Below, piece after piece: positions 47,378 through 57,212 of a stretch of DNA of 64,000 bases. The translations under genes and the position numbers were made by a program. The stretch's first letter is position 1. The number at the start of each line of letters is the position of its first letter. The stretch is taken from NCBI RefSeq assembly GCF_030063475.1, contig NZ_JASIRT010000015.1, forward strand, positions 36,342 through 100,341. The letters run 5' to 3'. Source of the stretch: Roseomonas sp. E05. GTDB taxonomy: Bacteria; Pseudomonadota; Alphaproteobacteria; Acetobacterales; Acetobacteraceae. The notes beneath the pieces are model-generated. The model made no database searches, was not told the origin of the DNA, and saw only the letters and a program-made list of their open reading frames with translations.

Positions 47378-50230
47378 TCACGCCTGGCAGGGCGCAACTT
47401 CCGTCAGGCCTGCAGCGATCCCGAGAGCCTCGTCCGGCCCCATCGCCAGCCCGGCGGCCCAGGCCTGTTCGAAGCGCTCCGCGCCAAGCGCGGCGCGCGC
47501 GGCGCGCATCTCCACGTCCCGCTGGGCCCGCACCGCCGGCCACAGGGCCGACATGCTGCGCCGCTGAGCCGCCTCGGCCGCGGCCGAAAGGCGGACGGCC
47601 TGTTCCACGGCGCCGGTCTCCCGGGACAGCGAGGACAGGTCCTGGAGACATTCGGCGATCCGGTCACGGGACCCCACATCGCGGAAGGTCCGGAGGCTGC
47701 GCCCCATCATCTCGGCGGCGGTCCCGTATTCGCCTCGCGCGAGCGCGACGCCTCCCATCCCGGCCTGCGCCAGGCCGATCCCCCACTGGTCCGCCACCTG
47801 GCTGCTCAGGGTGAACGCCTTCTGGCAAAGATCCTGCGCGCGAGCGGGATCGCCGGCCCGCAGCACCACCTTGGCCATGTAGCCGAGGACGCGGCCGGTC
47901 CCCCAGATGTCGCCCAGTTCCTCCTGAACATCGAGCGTTTGCTGGTACAGTTCCGCGGCCCTGCCGTAGTTGCGGCGGAAGTCCTCGGCCACGGCGAGGT
48001 TGAAGAGCGACCGCGCGATCGCTCGCCTGTCGCCCGAGGGAAGCCGGAGTGCGAGGCTCTCCTCCAGCAGCTCCACGCCGAGATCGGGCTCTCCGAGCCA
48101 CTGCTTCACCAGCCCCAGATGGCTGAGGGCCCAGGCGCGGCCCTCGGCGTCGCCGAGGTTGCGCCAAAGCGTTCCGGCATCCTCCAGCAGCTTCTCGGCC
48201 CGCGTGAAGTCGCCGAGCATCCGGGCCAGCGATCCGTCGCTCGTCAGCAGCTTGGCGTAGAGCTGCGGCATGTCCGGGGGGCAGGAGGCGCAGGCCAACT
48301 GGACCCAGCGGCTTCCTTCGCGGAGATAGGCCCGCCGGAACCAGAAGACCCAGAGTGCACTGGCCATCCTGATCCCGGTGTGCATGTCGCCTCCCTTGCC
48401 AAACAGCCGCGCAAGGGCGGCGCGGAAATTGGCGTGCTCCTCGTCGAGACGGCGCAGCCATTCACCCTGGTGCGCGCCCCCGGCCTCCTTCTCGCCCTGC
48501 TCCGCAAGGTCCAGAAAATACGCGGCGTGGCAACGCAGGGCATGGGCGAGTTCCCCGGAGGCTTCCAGCTGCTCAAGCCCGAACTCGCGAATCGTCTCCA
48601 GCATCTGGAACCGGCTCTCCTTGCCCGCGCCCTCCATGCGCTGGAGGAGACTGTTCTCGACCAGCCGCCCCAGGGCATCGAGGAGCGCAAGACGCGGCAG
48701 CGCACCCGCGGGCGGGCGCACAGGGGGCCTGGCCTCCGACGCGGCAACCATTGCGGAGAGGGCGGTGACGGACTCCAGCGTGCAGCCGCCGACGAAGACG
48801 CTGAGCAGGCGGAACAGCGCCCGGTCCTCCGGGTTGAGCAAGCCGTAGCTCCAGCCGATCGCGCCCCGCAGGGTCCGGTGCCGCTCCGGCGCGTCGCGGG
48901 CGCCGCTGGTGAGGAGACTCAGCGAGGCATGCGGCCCGTCCTGCTGCAGGTGGGCAAGCATGTCTTCCGCGGGGAGAATGCTGGCCCTGGCGGCGGCCAG
49001 CTCGATGGCGAGTGGAAGGCCATCCAGGCGCGCGCAGATGGCCGCCACGGCCGCGAAATTCTCGCCGGTGATCGCGAAACGCGACGCGGTTGCCTCGGCC
49101 CGCTCCACGAACAAGGCGACCGCGGGATACCTGCGGAACTCCCGGTGGTCCGGGAGAGACACCGGATGCGGGAAGCTGAGCGCCGGCACCGGGTACTCGT
49201 GCTCCCCGCGGAGCCGGAGCGCCGCCCTACTGGTCGCCAGGACCCTCAGGCCCGGGCATGTTGCGAGCAGCTCCGCCACCAGCGGGGCCGCAGCCAGCAC
49301 ATGCTCGAAATTGTCGAGCACGAGCAGCAGGTTCCGGTCACGCAGATGGGCAAGCAGGATATCCTCGGGCCGCATGCCGCCGGCTTCCTGGAGGCCCAGC
49401 GCCCGGACGATCGTGGAGGCGACGAGATCGGCGTCGCCCACGGCAGTGAGTGCAACGAAGCAGACGCCGTCCCTGAAGGCGCCGCTTTCCTTCCTGGCGA
49501 CGGCGATCGCGAGCCGCGTCTTGCCGATGCCGGCGGCGCCTACAAGGCTGATGAGGCCGGGTTCCGGCTGTGAAAGGAGCCGCTGGAGCTCCGCCAACTG
49601 CGTCTCGCGGCCCAGCAAGGAGGTCCGGACGAGCGGGAGATTGAAGCGCCGCACATCGAGCGCCCGCAACGGCGGAAACTCCGAGCCTATGCCCGCGGCG
49701 AGCACCTGGAACACCAGGTCGGTGCTCGACAGGTCCCGCAACTGGAACTCACCGAGTGGCCGCAGGCCGATCTCCTGCGGCAAACCCCGGTCCAGACAGC
49801 CGGCGGTCACTCCCGAGACCAGGATCTGTCCGCCATGGGCGGCCTCGCACAAGCGCGCCGCCCGGTGAACGTCCATCCCGATGTAAGCCTCCGCTGGAGG
49901 CTGCCCGGCCTGCCTGAAGCGCCCGGTGTGGATCGCGAACCGGACGAGCACCTCGCAATCCTTCGGCCAGATCTGCCGCGCGAGCGCCCGCTGGCACTCC
50001 ACCGCCGCCATGACGGCGTCGAGCGGGTCATTCGGGAAGACGGCGAAGGAGGAGTCTCCCTGTGTGTCGATCACTTCGCCTTGATGGTTGGTGTATATCT
50101 CGCGCAGCAGCGAAACCAGACTGTTGCGCATCCCTCCGTATGTCTCATCACCGAGGGTTCGCAGCAGGCGCGTAGAACCCTGAATATCCGTGAACAGCAG
50201 CGTGGTCTGAACCAGATCCTGTTCGCCCAT
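47378..50230 (-). CDS. Adenylate/guanylate cyclase-domain protein with STAND ATPase and TPR repeats
   Basis: A 950-residue cytoplasmic signalling protein. Residues 10-170 are a class III cyclase homology domain: LLFTDIQGSTR with metal aspartate 15 and DTQGDSSFAVF with aspartate 59. The adenine-selecting lysine is aspartate 55 and the transition-state asparagine is histidine 122 (GMDVHRAARL), so cyclase activity is doubtful. A P-loop GAAGIGKT lies at 231-238 with LLLVLDNFEHV and LATSRAALRLRGE as in STAND/MalT-type ATPases, then helical TPR-like repeats to the end. No DNA-binding domain is seen. The start is uncertain: ATG at 50230 was chosen because the domain begins directly after it; the frame is open to a GTG at 50362. 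Confidence 0.87.
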   Translation of the reverse strand: MGEQDLVQTTLLFTDIQGSTRLLRTLGDETYGGMRNSLVSLLREIYTNHQGEVIDTQGDSSFAVFPNDPLDAVMAAVECQRALARQIWPKDCEVLVRFAIHTGRFRQAGQPPAEAYIGMDVHRAARLCEAAHGGQILVSGVTAGCLDRGLPQEIGLRPLGEFQLRDLSSTDLVFQVLAAGIGSEFPPLRALDVRRFNLPLVRTSLLGRETQLAELQRLLSQPEPGLISLVGAAGIGKTRLAIAVARKESGAFRDGVCFVALTAVGDADLVASTIVRALGLQEAGGMRPEDILLAHLRDRNLLLVLDNFEHVLAAAPLVAELLATCPGLRVLATSRAALRLRGEHEYPVPALSFPHPVSLPDHREFRRYPAVALFVERAEATASRFAITGENFAAVAAICARLDGLPLAIELAAARASILPAEDMLAHLQQDGPHASLSLLTSGARDAPERHRTLRGAIGWSYGLLNPEDRALFRLLSVFVGGCTLESVTALSAMVAASEARPPVRPPAGALPRLALLDALGRLVENSLLQRMEGAGKESRFQMLETIREFGLEQLEASGELAHALRCHAAYFLDLAEQGEKEAGGAHQGEWLRRLDEEHANFRAALARLFGKGGDMHTGIRMASALWVFWFRRAYLREGSRWVQLACASCPPDMPQLYAKLLTSDGSLARMLGDFTRAEKLLEDAGTLWRNLGDAEGRAWALSHLGLVKQWLGEPDLGVELLEESLALRLPSGDRRAIARSLFNLAVAEDFRRNYGRAAELYQQTLDVQEELGDIWGTGRVLGYMAKVVLRAGDPARAQDLCQKAFTLSSQVADQWGIGLAQAGMGGVALARGEYGTAAEMMGRSLRTFRDVGSRDRIAECLQDLSSLSRETGAVEQAVRLSAAAEAAQRRSMSALWPAVRAQRDVEMRAARAALGAERFEQAWAAGLAMGPDEALGIAAGLTEVAPCQA

Positions 50231-50386
50231 CTGAAGACTGGTCCCGGTGCATCTGCGCGTCGGAGCAGGAACAGTTTCAAGGTTACAAATCACCCTAGCC
50301 GCATCATAATGTTCTGACAACGCAATATCATTGCGCGCACGGTAGCAGCCCCCAGTCACCACCGGTTGTGCAGGAGGAGCTTAACT

Positions 50387-50956
50387 ATGGCCGGGTGCAG
50401 AACACTGCCAGATCCCTGCGAGACGCCCAAGGAAGACCCGCCAACGCGCGAGGAGAGCGAGAACCGCAAGGTGGTCAGGGAGTTCATCGACCGGGTCTGG
50501 AACGCGACGTGGTCGAAGGAAGACAGCAACCGGCTGCTGGCCGGGCGCGGGAGCGGCGACAACACCTATGTGCCTCCCTCGGTCGAGGACACGCTTGGTT
50601 CCTTGCGCCACCCGGACTCGATCCGCCACAGGCGGGACCGTGCCGGAAACCCCATCAGGTCGTCCGGTCCGGACGACTACAAGAAGTGCGTCAATGCGGT
50701 CCACATGATCGTCCAGGACCTCCGCGTCGAGATTCTGGACATGGTCGCAAGTGGCGACAGTGTCGTTGTGCAGATGCTCCTCCGGGGAACGGACCGCCGG
50801 GCGGACGGAAAGGCTGAACTGCCGGGCGCGTTCGGGGCGCAGCCGCCGACGGGCAAGCGCTTCCGCATGCAGACGACATCCGTCTATCAACTGCGCGACC
50901 ACAGGATCATCAGCGACAGGCTCATGTATGGAGCGCCGCTGGAATACGAGGATTAA
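50387..50956 (+). CDS. SnoaL-like / ester-cyclase family protein
   Basis: A 189-residue protein of the NTF2-like SnoaL fold. REFIDRVWNATW, MIVQDLRVEILDMVASGDSV with VVQMLLRGTD, PPTGKRFRMQTTSVYQLRDH and ISDRLMYG follow the strand order of SnoaL-type 'ester cyclase' proteins, where aspartate and histidine face a small cavity. Function of such proteins outside polyketide clusters is usually unknown. AGGAGG sits nine bases before the ATG at 50387. It is divergent from the cyclase/STAND gene, so that regulator may control it. Confidence 0.8.
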   Translation: MAGCRTLPDPCETPKEDPPTREESENRKVVREFIDRVWNATWSKEDSNRLLAGRGSGDNTYVPPSVEDTLGSLRHPDSIRHRRDRAGNPIRSSGPDDYKKCVNAVHMIVQDLRVEILDMVASGDSVVVQMLLRGTDRRADGKAELPGAFGAQPPTGKRFRMQTTSVYQLRDHRIISDRLMYGAPLEYED

Positions 50957-51546
50957 GGCGGCGGGAAGCGCCGCCCCCTGAGGAACTCGCGGATGGCGGG
51001 GCCGCATGCGGGCCTGCGGTCCATGCGTCTGCCGCTTCGTGGTTCTCTCCGCCATTCCTGCAAGACAGCTGCATCATGGCCTTTTGGGCGGAGGCACCCC
51101 GATGCACCCCCACCTGGAGGAGCCGGCCTGCCCGGCCGGACGCCGGGAGGCCCCTCCACCGAGAGGGATGCGTCGAACGCTGCGGGATCCACTGCCTTCG
51201 TCCCCCGCAGGCGGCAGCCAAAATCCCTACGGCAGGGTGGCATTGACACGCAAATGCAAGCGGCCCTACCGTAACGATGTGCGGTAGGAACGATATCTGC
51301 CTGCTGCGCCCAATGAAAAATTTGCCGAAGCCGGGAAACGCAGAAGTCGCGGGCTGGTGTTACGGGTGGAGATCCGTGATGCGTTATTCCGTTGGCCTAT
51401 GCCGCACGCTGCCCTTCAGGCCAGGACACCTTGCGGTGCGCCATGCCGCAGGCACGCCGAGGGCCATTGTCCTGCGACGCCATTCCCGTGCCGTTCCGAT
51501 TTCCTGCCGAGCGGCGGACCTTTAACGCATCAGCGGAGGCCTTGCC
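50957..51546. other. Long intergenic region with a candidate promoter/operator
   Basis: 590 bases upstream of the ABC operon. Its middle (51243-51330) is less G+C-rich than the surroundings and holds the -35-like and inverted-repeat signals listed separately. Several frames of 60-120 codons cross the gap but have no coherent composition or ribosome site; I see no RNA gene. Confidence 0.45.
51243..51288 (+). promoter_or_regulatory. Candidate promoter with overlapping operator for the Dpp-type operon
   Basis: TTGACA (51243-51248) is a consensus -35; 18 bases on, TACCGT (51267-51272) could be a weak -10. An exact inverted repeat CCTACCG (51265-51271) / CGGTAGG (51282-51288) overlaps that -10, the position of a repressor site. 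The binding-protein gene starts 258 bases further on, leaving a long leader. Confidence 0.45.
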
Positions 51547-53226
51547 TTGTCCAGGAATCATTCCCCGATCTCTGCGGCGCACGCCCCGAGCAGCGGCTTC
51601 TCACGGCGCTCGCTGCTGGCACTCAGCGGTGCCGGATTGCTGGCCGGCCGCACGGCGCGGGCGCAGGGTGCCGCGCCGCCGCCGCCCGCTGCCCCGCGCG
51701 GACAGGTGGTGGTCGGCCTGTCGCAGGAGCCGACCGTCTTCAATCCGCTGATGGCCTCCATCGAGGTGGACCAGGGCGTCTGGTGGAACCTGTTCAACCC
51801 GCTCTGGGGTGTGGACCCGGAAGGCAACCTGACGCCGCAGCTCGCGCGCGAGGTGCCCTCAGTGGAGAATGGCGGCGTCTCGGAGGATGGCCTTGCCTGG
51901 AAGATCGTCCTGCGCGACGACGTCGTCTGGCATGACGGCACGCCCTTCACCGCGGAGGACGTGAAATACACGCTGGAGTTGATCAACACGCCGGGCTTCC
52001 GCGCCCGCACGCGGCAGGGCCATGAGCTGGTGCGCGAGATCACCGTCACCGGCCCGCACGAGATCACCTGGCGGATGGAGAAGGCCTATGCGCCCTATCT
52101 GTCGCTGCTCGCCTGGACCTTCATCGTGCCGCAGCACATCCTCGCCAAGGCCGACGATCCCAACACCGCGCCCTTCAACAACGCGCCGGTCGGCACCGGC
52201 CCCTTCCGCTGGGGCGAGCGCGTGCCGGGCGACCACCTGACGCTGGTGGCCAACGAAAAGTACTTCGGCACCGGTCCCTATCTGGAGCGGGTGGTGTTCA
52301 AGTACATTCCCGACCTCACCGCACTCTACACGCAGTTCCGCACCGGGCAGATCGACCACACCAGCATCCAGGGCATCCTCGCCAACTACTATGCGGAGGC
52401 GAAGAAGATCCGCGGCGTGCGCATCTCGGTGAACGCGAGCCCGCAGGTGGAGGCGATCGCACCGAACCTCGCGCATCCGGCGCTGGGCGACAAGGCGGTG
52501 CGGCAGGCGCTCTACGCCGCCATCAACAAGCAGGCCATCATTGACATCATCTACTACGGCCTGCCCAAGCCGACCGAATCCTTCTTCCCCAAGGAATCCT
52601 GGGCCTACAACCCGGACCTGCCGAAGCAGAGCTACGACCCCGCCCAGGCCAACAAGATCCTCGACGAGGCCGGCTGGAAGCGCGGCGGGCGCGGCATCCG
52701 CGAGAAGAACGGCGTTCCGCTGGAATTCGCCGTCTCCACCACCGCCGGCAACCCGTTGCGCGAGCAGGTGCAGCAGGTGCTGATGCAGGACTGGCAGGGC
52801 ATCGGCGCGGCAATGAAGATCAACAACATGCCTGCGGCGGTGATCTGGGGCGAGTTCTACACCCAGTCCAAGTTCCAGTCGGTGCTGGTCTCCTCCACCT
52901 ACATGACCGGCAACGACCCGGACTGCTCCATCCGCTTCGCCAGCTGGGCCACGCCCGCCAAGGGCGGCAGCGGCTCCAACTACTACCAGTACGCCAATTC
53001 CGAGCTGGACAGGCTGCTGGCGACCGGCGTGACGAGCTTCAACCGTGAGGCGCGCAAGGATGCGTACCGCGAGGTGCAGCAGATCATCCGCGACGACCTC
53101 GTGCTGCTGCCGATCTATCAGCCGGCGCCGGTCGAGGGCATCAAGGAGGGGCTGATCGGCTACCAGCCCAACGTCAACGTCTCCTCCAACTGCTGGAACA
53201 TCGGCAGCTGGTACTGGGCCTCCTGA
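51547..53226 (+). CDS. ABC transporter substrate-binding protein, family 5 (DppA-like)
   Basis: A 559-residue exported receptor, first gene of a complete Dpp-type operon. A twin-arginine-like signal SRRSLLALSGAGLLAGRTAR ends at AQGAAP; the mature protein has VVGLSQEPTVFNPLMASIEV, VSEDGLAWKIVLRDDVVWHD and GTPFTAEDVKYTLELINTPG, the SBP_bac_5 core. I chose the rare TTG start at 51547 because GGAGG (51535-51539) lies seven bases before it and the next ATG would remove the signal peptide. It delivers a peptide-, opine- or amine-like solute to the permeases. Confidence 0.92.
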   Translation: MSRNHSPISAAHAPSSGFSRRSLLALSGAGLLAGRTARAQGAAPPPPAAPRGQVVVGLSQEPTVFNPLMASIEVDQGVWWNLFNPLWGVDPEGNLTPQLAREVPSVENGGVSEDGLAWKIVLRDDVVWHDGTPFTAEDVKYTLELINTPGFRARTRQGHELVREITVTGPHEITWRMEKAYAPYLSLLAWTFIVPQHILAKADDPNTAPFNNAPVGTGPFRWGERVPGDHLTLVANEKYFGTGPYLERVVFKYIPDLTALYTQFRTGQIDHTSIQGILANYYAEAKKIRGVRISVNASPQVEAIAPNLAHPALGDKAVRQALYAAINKQAIIDIIYYGLPKPTESFFPKESWAYNPDLPKQSYDPAQANKILDEAGWKRGGRGIREKNGVPLEFAVSTTAGNPLREQVQQVLMQDWQGIGAAMKINNMPAAVIWGEFYTQSKFQSVLVSSTYMTGNDPDCSIRFASWATPAKGGSGSNYYQYANSELDRLLATGVTSFNREARKDAYREVQQIIRDDLVLLPIYQPAPVEGIKEGLIGYQPNVNVSSNCWNIGSWYWAS

Positions 53227-53239
53227 GAGGCGGCCGGGC

Positions 53240-54190
53240 GTGGGCGCCTATCTGCTGCGCCGGCTGCTGCAGGCGCTCGGCCTGCTGCTGCTGGTCTCGG
53301 TGATCGGCTTCACCATCCTGCACCTGGCGCCTGGCGGGCCGCTCTCGCAGTTCGCTGCCGGCGGTACCATGACGCAGGCCGACCTGGACCGCATCGCGCA
53401 CCAGCTCGGCCTCGACCGGCCGCTGCCCGTGCAGTACCTCGACTGGCTCTGGCGCATGCTGCTGGGCGACTGGGGCCGCTCCTACCGCGACCAGCAGCCG
53501 GTGCTGGCGGTGATCGGCTCGCATCTCGGCGCCACGCTGGAGCTGATGCTGACCTCCACGCTGATCGCCATGCTGCTGGGCTCCTGGATCGGCGTGCTGG
53601 GCGCCATCCGGCGCTATTCGCTGTTCGACACGCTGGCTACGGTGGGCGCCATGGTGGCGCTCTCCATCCCGACCTTCTGGTTCGGGCTGGTGGTGATCTA
53701 CATCTTCTCCGTCGAGCTGGAATGGCTGCCCTCGGGCAACCGCTACACCGTGGGCGACGGCTCGCTGCTGAACCAGCTCCACCACCTGATCGCGCCTTCC
53801 CTCGTGCTGGCGCTGGTCAGCACCGCGCTCTGGAGCCGCTACATGCGCGCCTCCATGCTGGACGTGATCAACCAGGACTTCATCCGCACCGCGCGCTCCA
53901 AGGGCCTGCCCGAGCGGCGCATCCTGTTCCACCACACCATCCGCAACGCGCTGCTGCCGATGATCACGGTCGCCGGGCTGCAACTGCCGACGCTGCTCAG
54001 CGGCGCGCTGGTAACGGAGACGGTCTTCACCTGGCCGGGCATGGGGCGGCTCTTCCTCGATTCCATCGGCTATCGCGACTACCCTGTGGTGATGGGCCTG
54101 CTGATGTTCACCGCCGTTCTCGTGCTGCTCGGCAGCCTGCTGGCCGACCTGCTCTACGGCGTGGCCGACCCGCGGCTGCGGCTGGAATGA
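53240..54190 (+). CDS. ABC transporter permease (DppB-like)
   Basis: A 316-residue inner-membrane permease with six hydrophobic segments. The N-terminus YLLRRLLQALGLLLLVSVIG and the following periplasmic loop APGGPLSQF are DppB-like, and ARSKGLPERRILFHHTIRNA near residues 220-240 is the EAA loop that contacts the ATPases. The GTG start at 53240 lies 13 bases after the receptor stop. Its stop overlaps an ATG of the next gene. Confidence 0.93.
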   Translation: MGAYLLRRLLQALGLLLLVSVIGFTILHLAPGGPLSQFAAGGTMTQADLDRIAHQLGLDRPLPVQYLDWLWRMLLGDWGRSYRDQQPVLAVIGSHLGATLELMLTSTLIAMLLGSWIGVLGAIRRYSLFDTLATVGAMVALSIPTFWFGLVVIYIFSVELEWLPSGNRYTVGDGSLLNQLHHLIAPSLVLALVSTALWSRYMRASMLDVINQDFIRTARSKGLPERRILFHHTIRNALLPMITVAGLQLPTLLSGALVTETVFTWPGMGRLFLDSIGYRDYPVVMGLLMFTAVLVLLGSLLADLLYGVADPRLRLE

Positions 54191-54201
54191 AGGAGCCGAG
54201 C

Positions 54202-55098
54202 ATGAGCGCCACCTCCGGCCGTCTGGACACGCTCCCTGCCCGCCCCGCGCCCCGCCGGGCGGCCGCCGGCGCGCTGCGCCGCTTCTGCCGGCACCCGCTC
54301 TCGCTGCTCGGCGGCGGCCTGCTGCTGCTGATGGTGCTGGCCTGCATCTTCGGCCCGATGCTGCTGCCCTTCGACGACCTCCGCATCGACATCCTGCACC
54401 GCTTCGCGCCGCCCTTCAGCGGCGCGCATGTGCTGGGCACCGACCAGCTCGGCCGCGACATGCTGGCGCGGCTGCTGATGGCCGGGCGGATCTCGCTCGC
54501 GGTCGGCTTCGCCGCCATGGCGCTCAGCATGGTCTTCGGCATCCTGGTCGGGCTGGCGGCCGGCTTCTATGGCGGCGTGGCCGGCGCCGTGCTGATGCGC
54601 TTCGTGGACGCGGTGCTCTGCTTCCCCTCCATCTTCCTGCTGCTGGCGCTCTCCGCCTTCATCGAGCCGGACGTCTTCTCGATCATCCTGCTCATCGCCA
54701 GCACCGCCTGGATGGAGGTGGCACGCATCGTCGAGGCGCAGATCCGCGCGCTCCGCGCGCGCGACTTCGCCGTCGCCGCCGAGGCGCTCGGTGCCACCGA
54801 TGCGCGCATCATGCTGCGCGAGCTGCTGCCGAACGCGGTGGCCCCCATCGTGGTCTCGGCGACGCTGAACGTGGCCCACGCCATCCTCGCGGAATCCTAC
54901 ATCAGCTATCTCGGCTACGGCATCCAGCCGCCGACGCCGAGCTGGGGCAACATGCTGGACAACGCGCAGAGCTATCTCACCAGCGCGCCCTGGCTGGCGC
55001 TGCTGCCCGGCGGCGCCATCGCGCTCGCCGTGATCTGCTGCAACTTCCTGGGCGACGGGCTGCGCGACGCGCTCGACCCGCGGGCGCGGGCGCGCTGA
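54202..55098 (+). CDS. ABC transporter permease (DppC-like)
   Basis: A 298-residue second permease. It has the DppC N-terminal segment [20 protein letters not shown], then [20 protein letters not shown], the conserved loop of DppC proteins, and [20 protein letters not shown] as its EAA loop. The ATG at 54202 has AAGGAG before it at the right spacing; an in-frame ATG at 54187 overlapping the previous stop is an alternative that adds five residues. Confidence 0.93.
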   Translation: MSATSGRLDTLPARPAPRRAAAGALRRFCRHPLSLLGGGLLLLMVLACIFGPMLLPFDDLRIDILHRFAPPFSGAHVLGTDQLGRDMLARLLMAGRISLAVGFAAMALSMVFGILVGLAAGFYGGVAGAVLMRFVDAVLCFPSIFLLLALSAFIEPDVFSIILLIASTAWMEVARIVEAQIRALRARDFAVAAEALGATDARIMLRELLPNAVAPIVVSATLNVAHAILAESYISYLGYGIQPPTPSWGNMLDNAQSYLTSAPWLALLPGGAIALAVICCNFLGDGLRDALDPRARAR

Positions 55099-56183
55099 TG
55101 CCGGAGGATTTCGCCATGGCGTGTCCGGCCCGGCCGCATCCCGAGATGGCGGCGGAGACGGTGCTGGAGGTACGCAACCTCAGCGTACGCTTCCGCTCGC
55201 CCGCCGGCCCGGTGCCGGCAGTGAGCGAGGTTTCCTTCAGCGTTCGCCGTGGCGAGACCCTGGCGCTGGTCGGCGAGTCCGGCTCGGGCAAGAGCGTCAC
55301 CAGCCTCGCCCTGCTGCGCCTCACCCCGCCCGCCCCCGCCTGCCGCATCGAGGGCCAGGTGCTGCTGCGCGACCGCGACGCCCGGGTGCTGGACGTGCTG
55401 GCGCTGCCCGACGAGGCGATGCGCCAGGTGCGCGGCCCCGCGGCGGCCATGGTCTTCCAGGAGCCGATGACCTCCTTCAACCCCGTCCATACCATCGGCG
55501 ACCAGGTGGCCGAGGCGATCCGCTACCATGCCGGCCTCGGCAGGCGCGCGGCCTTCGACCGCGCGGCGGAGCTGCTCGACCTCGTCGGCATTCCCGAGCC
55601 GCGCAAGCGCCTCTCCGCCTATCCGCACCAGCTCTCCGGCGGCATGCGGCAGCGCGCGATGATCGCCATGGCGCTCTCCTGCGAGCCGGGCCTGCTGATC
55701 GCCGACGAGCCGACCACGGCGCTCGACGTCACCATCCAGGCGCAGATCCTCGACCTGCTGCGCCGGCTGCAGCAGCGCACGGGCATGGCGATGATCTTCA
55801 TCACCCACAATCTCGGCGTGGTGGCGGAGATCGCCGACCGCGTGATGGTGATGTATTCCGGCCGCGTGGTGGAGCAGGCGGCGGTTGGCCCGCTCTTCGC
55901 CGCGCCACGCATGCCCTACACCATGGGCCTGCTGGAATCCGTCCCGCGGATCGACCTCGCCGGCCGCCGGCGCGGACCCCTGCCGGCCATTCCCGGCAAC
56001 GTGCCGGACCCGCTGGACCCGCCGCCCGGCTGCGCCTTCGAGCCGCGCTGCGCACACCGCGTGCCCGGCCGCTGCAACGCCGCGCCGCCCGCGCTGGAGG
56101 CGGCCGGGCCGGAGCACCGGGTGCGCTGCCTGCGCTGGCGCGAGATCGCCACGAGGATCGCACCCATGGGGGTGGTACCATGA
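55098..56183 (+). CDS. ABC transporter ATP-binding protein (DppD-like)
   Basis: A 361-residue ATPase. Walker A is GESGSGKS near residue 60, the signature [12 protein letters not shown] near 180, Walker [13 protein letters not shown] near 200 and the switch histidine in FITHNLG. The C-terminal oligopeptide-type extension [19 protein letters not shown] contains cysteines of the DppD/OppD kind. The ATG shares a base with the permease stop (TGATG). Confidence 0.94.
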   Translation: MPEDFAMACPARPHPEMAAETVLEVRNLSVRFRSPAGPVPAVSEVSFSVRRGETLALVGESGSGKSVTSLALLRLTPPAPACRIEGQVLLRDRDARVLDVLALPDEAMRQVRGPAAAMVFQEPMTSFNPVHTIGDQVAEAIRYHAGLGRRAAFDRAAELLDLVGIPEPRKRLSAYPHQLSGGMRQRAMIAMALSCEPGLLIADEPTTALDVTIQAQILDLLRRLQQRTGMAMIFITHNLGVVAEIADRVMVMYSGRVVEQAAVGPLFAAPRMPYTMGLLESVPRIDLAGRRRGPLPAIPGNVPDPLDPPPGCAFEPRCAHRVPGRCNAAPPALEAAGPEHRVRCLRWREIATRIAPMGVVP

Positions 56184-57181
56184 GCCAATCCGCCGAAACC
56201 CTGCTGGAGGTGCGGGATCTCCAGAAATGGTTCCCCGTGCGCGGCGGGCTGTTCGGCCGCGGGGGCGAGAGCGTGAAGGCGGTGGACGGCGTCTCCTTCG
56301 ACCTGCGGCGGTGCGAGGTGCTGAGCCTGGTCGGCGAATCCGGCTCCGGCAAGACCACCGTCGGCCGCACCGTGCTGCGCCTGGCCAGCCCGACCGGCGG
56401 CAGCATCCGCTTCGCCGGCCAGGACATCACCCATCTCTCGCGCCGGGGGATGCGGCCGATCCGCCGGCGCATGCAGCTTGTCTTCCAGGACCCCTATGCC
56501 TCGCTGAACCCGCGCATGACAGTGGGCAGCATCGTCGCCGCACCGCTGGAGATCCATCGCCAGGGCGGCTCGCGCCGCGAGCGCGAGGAACGCGTCGCGG
56601 AGGCACTGCGACTGGTCGGGCTGCTGCCGCAGCATGCCAGCCGCCATCCGCACGAATTCTCCGGCGGGCAGCGGCAGCGCATCGGCATCGCGCGTGCGCT
56701 GATCACCGGCCCGGAGCTGCTGGTGGCCGACGAGCCGGTCTCCGCGCTCGACGTCTCCATCCAGGCCCAGGTGGTCAACCTGCTGCTGGAGCTGCAGGAG
56801 CGACTCGGGCTGACGGTGCTGTTCATCGCACACGACCTCGCCGTGGTCGGGCACATCTCCGACCGGGTGGCGGTGATGTATCTCGGCCGGCTGGTGGAGC
56901 TGGCGGAGACGCGCGCGCTCTTCGCCGCGCCGCGCCATCCCTATACCGAGGCGCTGCTCTCCGCCGTGCCGGTGCCTGACCCGGCGGCCAAGCGCACGCG
57001 CATCGTGCTGGCCGGCGACATCCCGAGCCCGATGAACCCGCCCTCCGGCTGCGTCTTCCGCACCCGCTGCCCCTATGCCCTGCCGGATTGCGCCGCGGTG
57101 CGCCCGCCGCTGCGCGAGGTGGCGCCGGGGCATTTCAAGGCCTGCATCCGCGACGACCTGTCGCTGCGCGCCGCCGCCTGA
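56180..57181 (+). CDS. ABC transporter ATP-binding protein (DppF-like)
   Basis: A 333-residue partner ATPase. [20 protein letters not shown] is the DppF-type N-terminus, [17 protein letters not shown] the Walker [16 protein letters not shown] the signature, [20 protein letters not shown]alker B and FIAHDLAVV the switch region; [19 protein letters not shown] is the C-terminal extension. Overlaps DppD by four bases. With DppD it powers import through the two permeases. Confidence 0.94.
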   Translation: MSQSAETLLEVRDLQKWFPVRGGLFGRGGESVKAVDGVSFDLRRCEVLSLVGESGSGKTTVGRTVLRLASPTGGSIRFAGQDITHLSRRGMRPIRRRMQLVFQDPYASLNPRMTVGSIVAAPLEIHRQGGSRREREERVAEALRLVGLLPQHASRHPHEFSGGQRQRIGIARALITGPELLVADEPVSALDVSIQAQVVNLLLELQERLGLTVLFIAHDLAVVGHISDRVAVMYLGRLVELAETRALFAAPRHPYTEALLSAVPVPDPAAKRTRIVLAGDIPSPMNPPSGCVFRTRCPYALPDCAAVRPPLREVAPGHFKACIRDDLSLRAAA

Positions 57182-57212
57182 TCCACCCGCCCCGAAGGAG
57201 AACCGCCCCGCC

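Noticed and set aside
51340..51400. Possible TPP-riboswitch-like GGGCTGGTGTTACGGGTGGA stretch
   Set aside because: Only a loose resemblance; the conserved CUGAGA and UGGAUAAUGCCAG elements are absent.
51277..51525. 82-codon frame in the leader of the Dpp-type operon
   Set aside because: No ribosome site, odd composition, and overlaps other equally poor frames; more likely untranslated leader.
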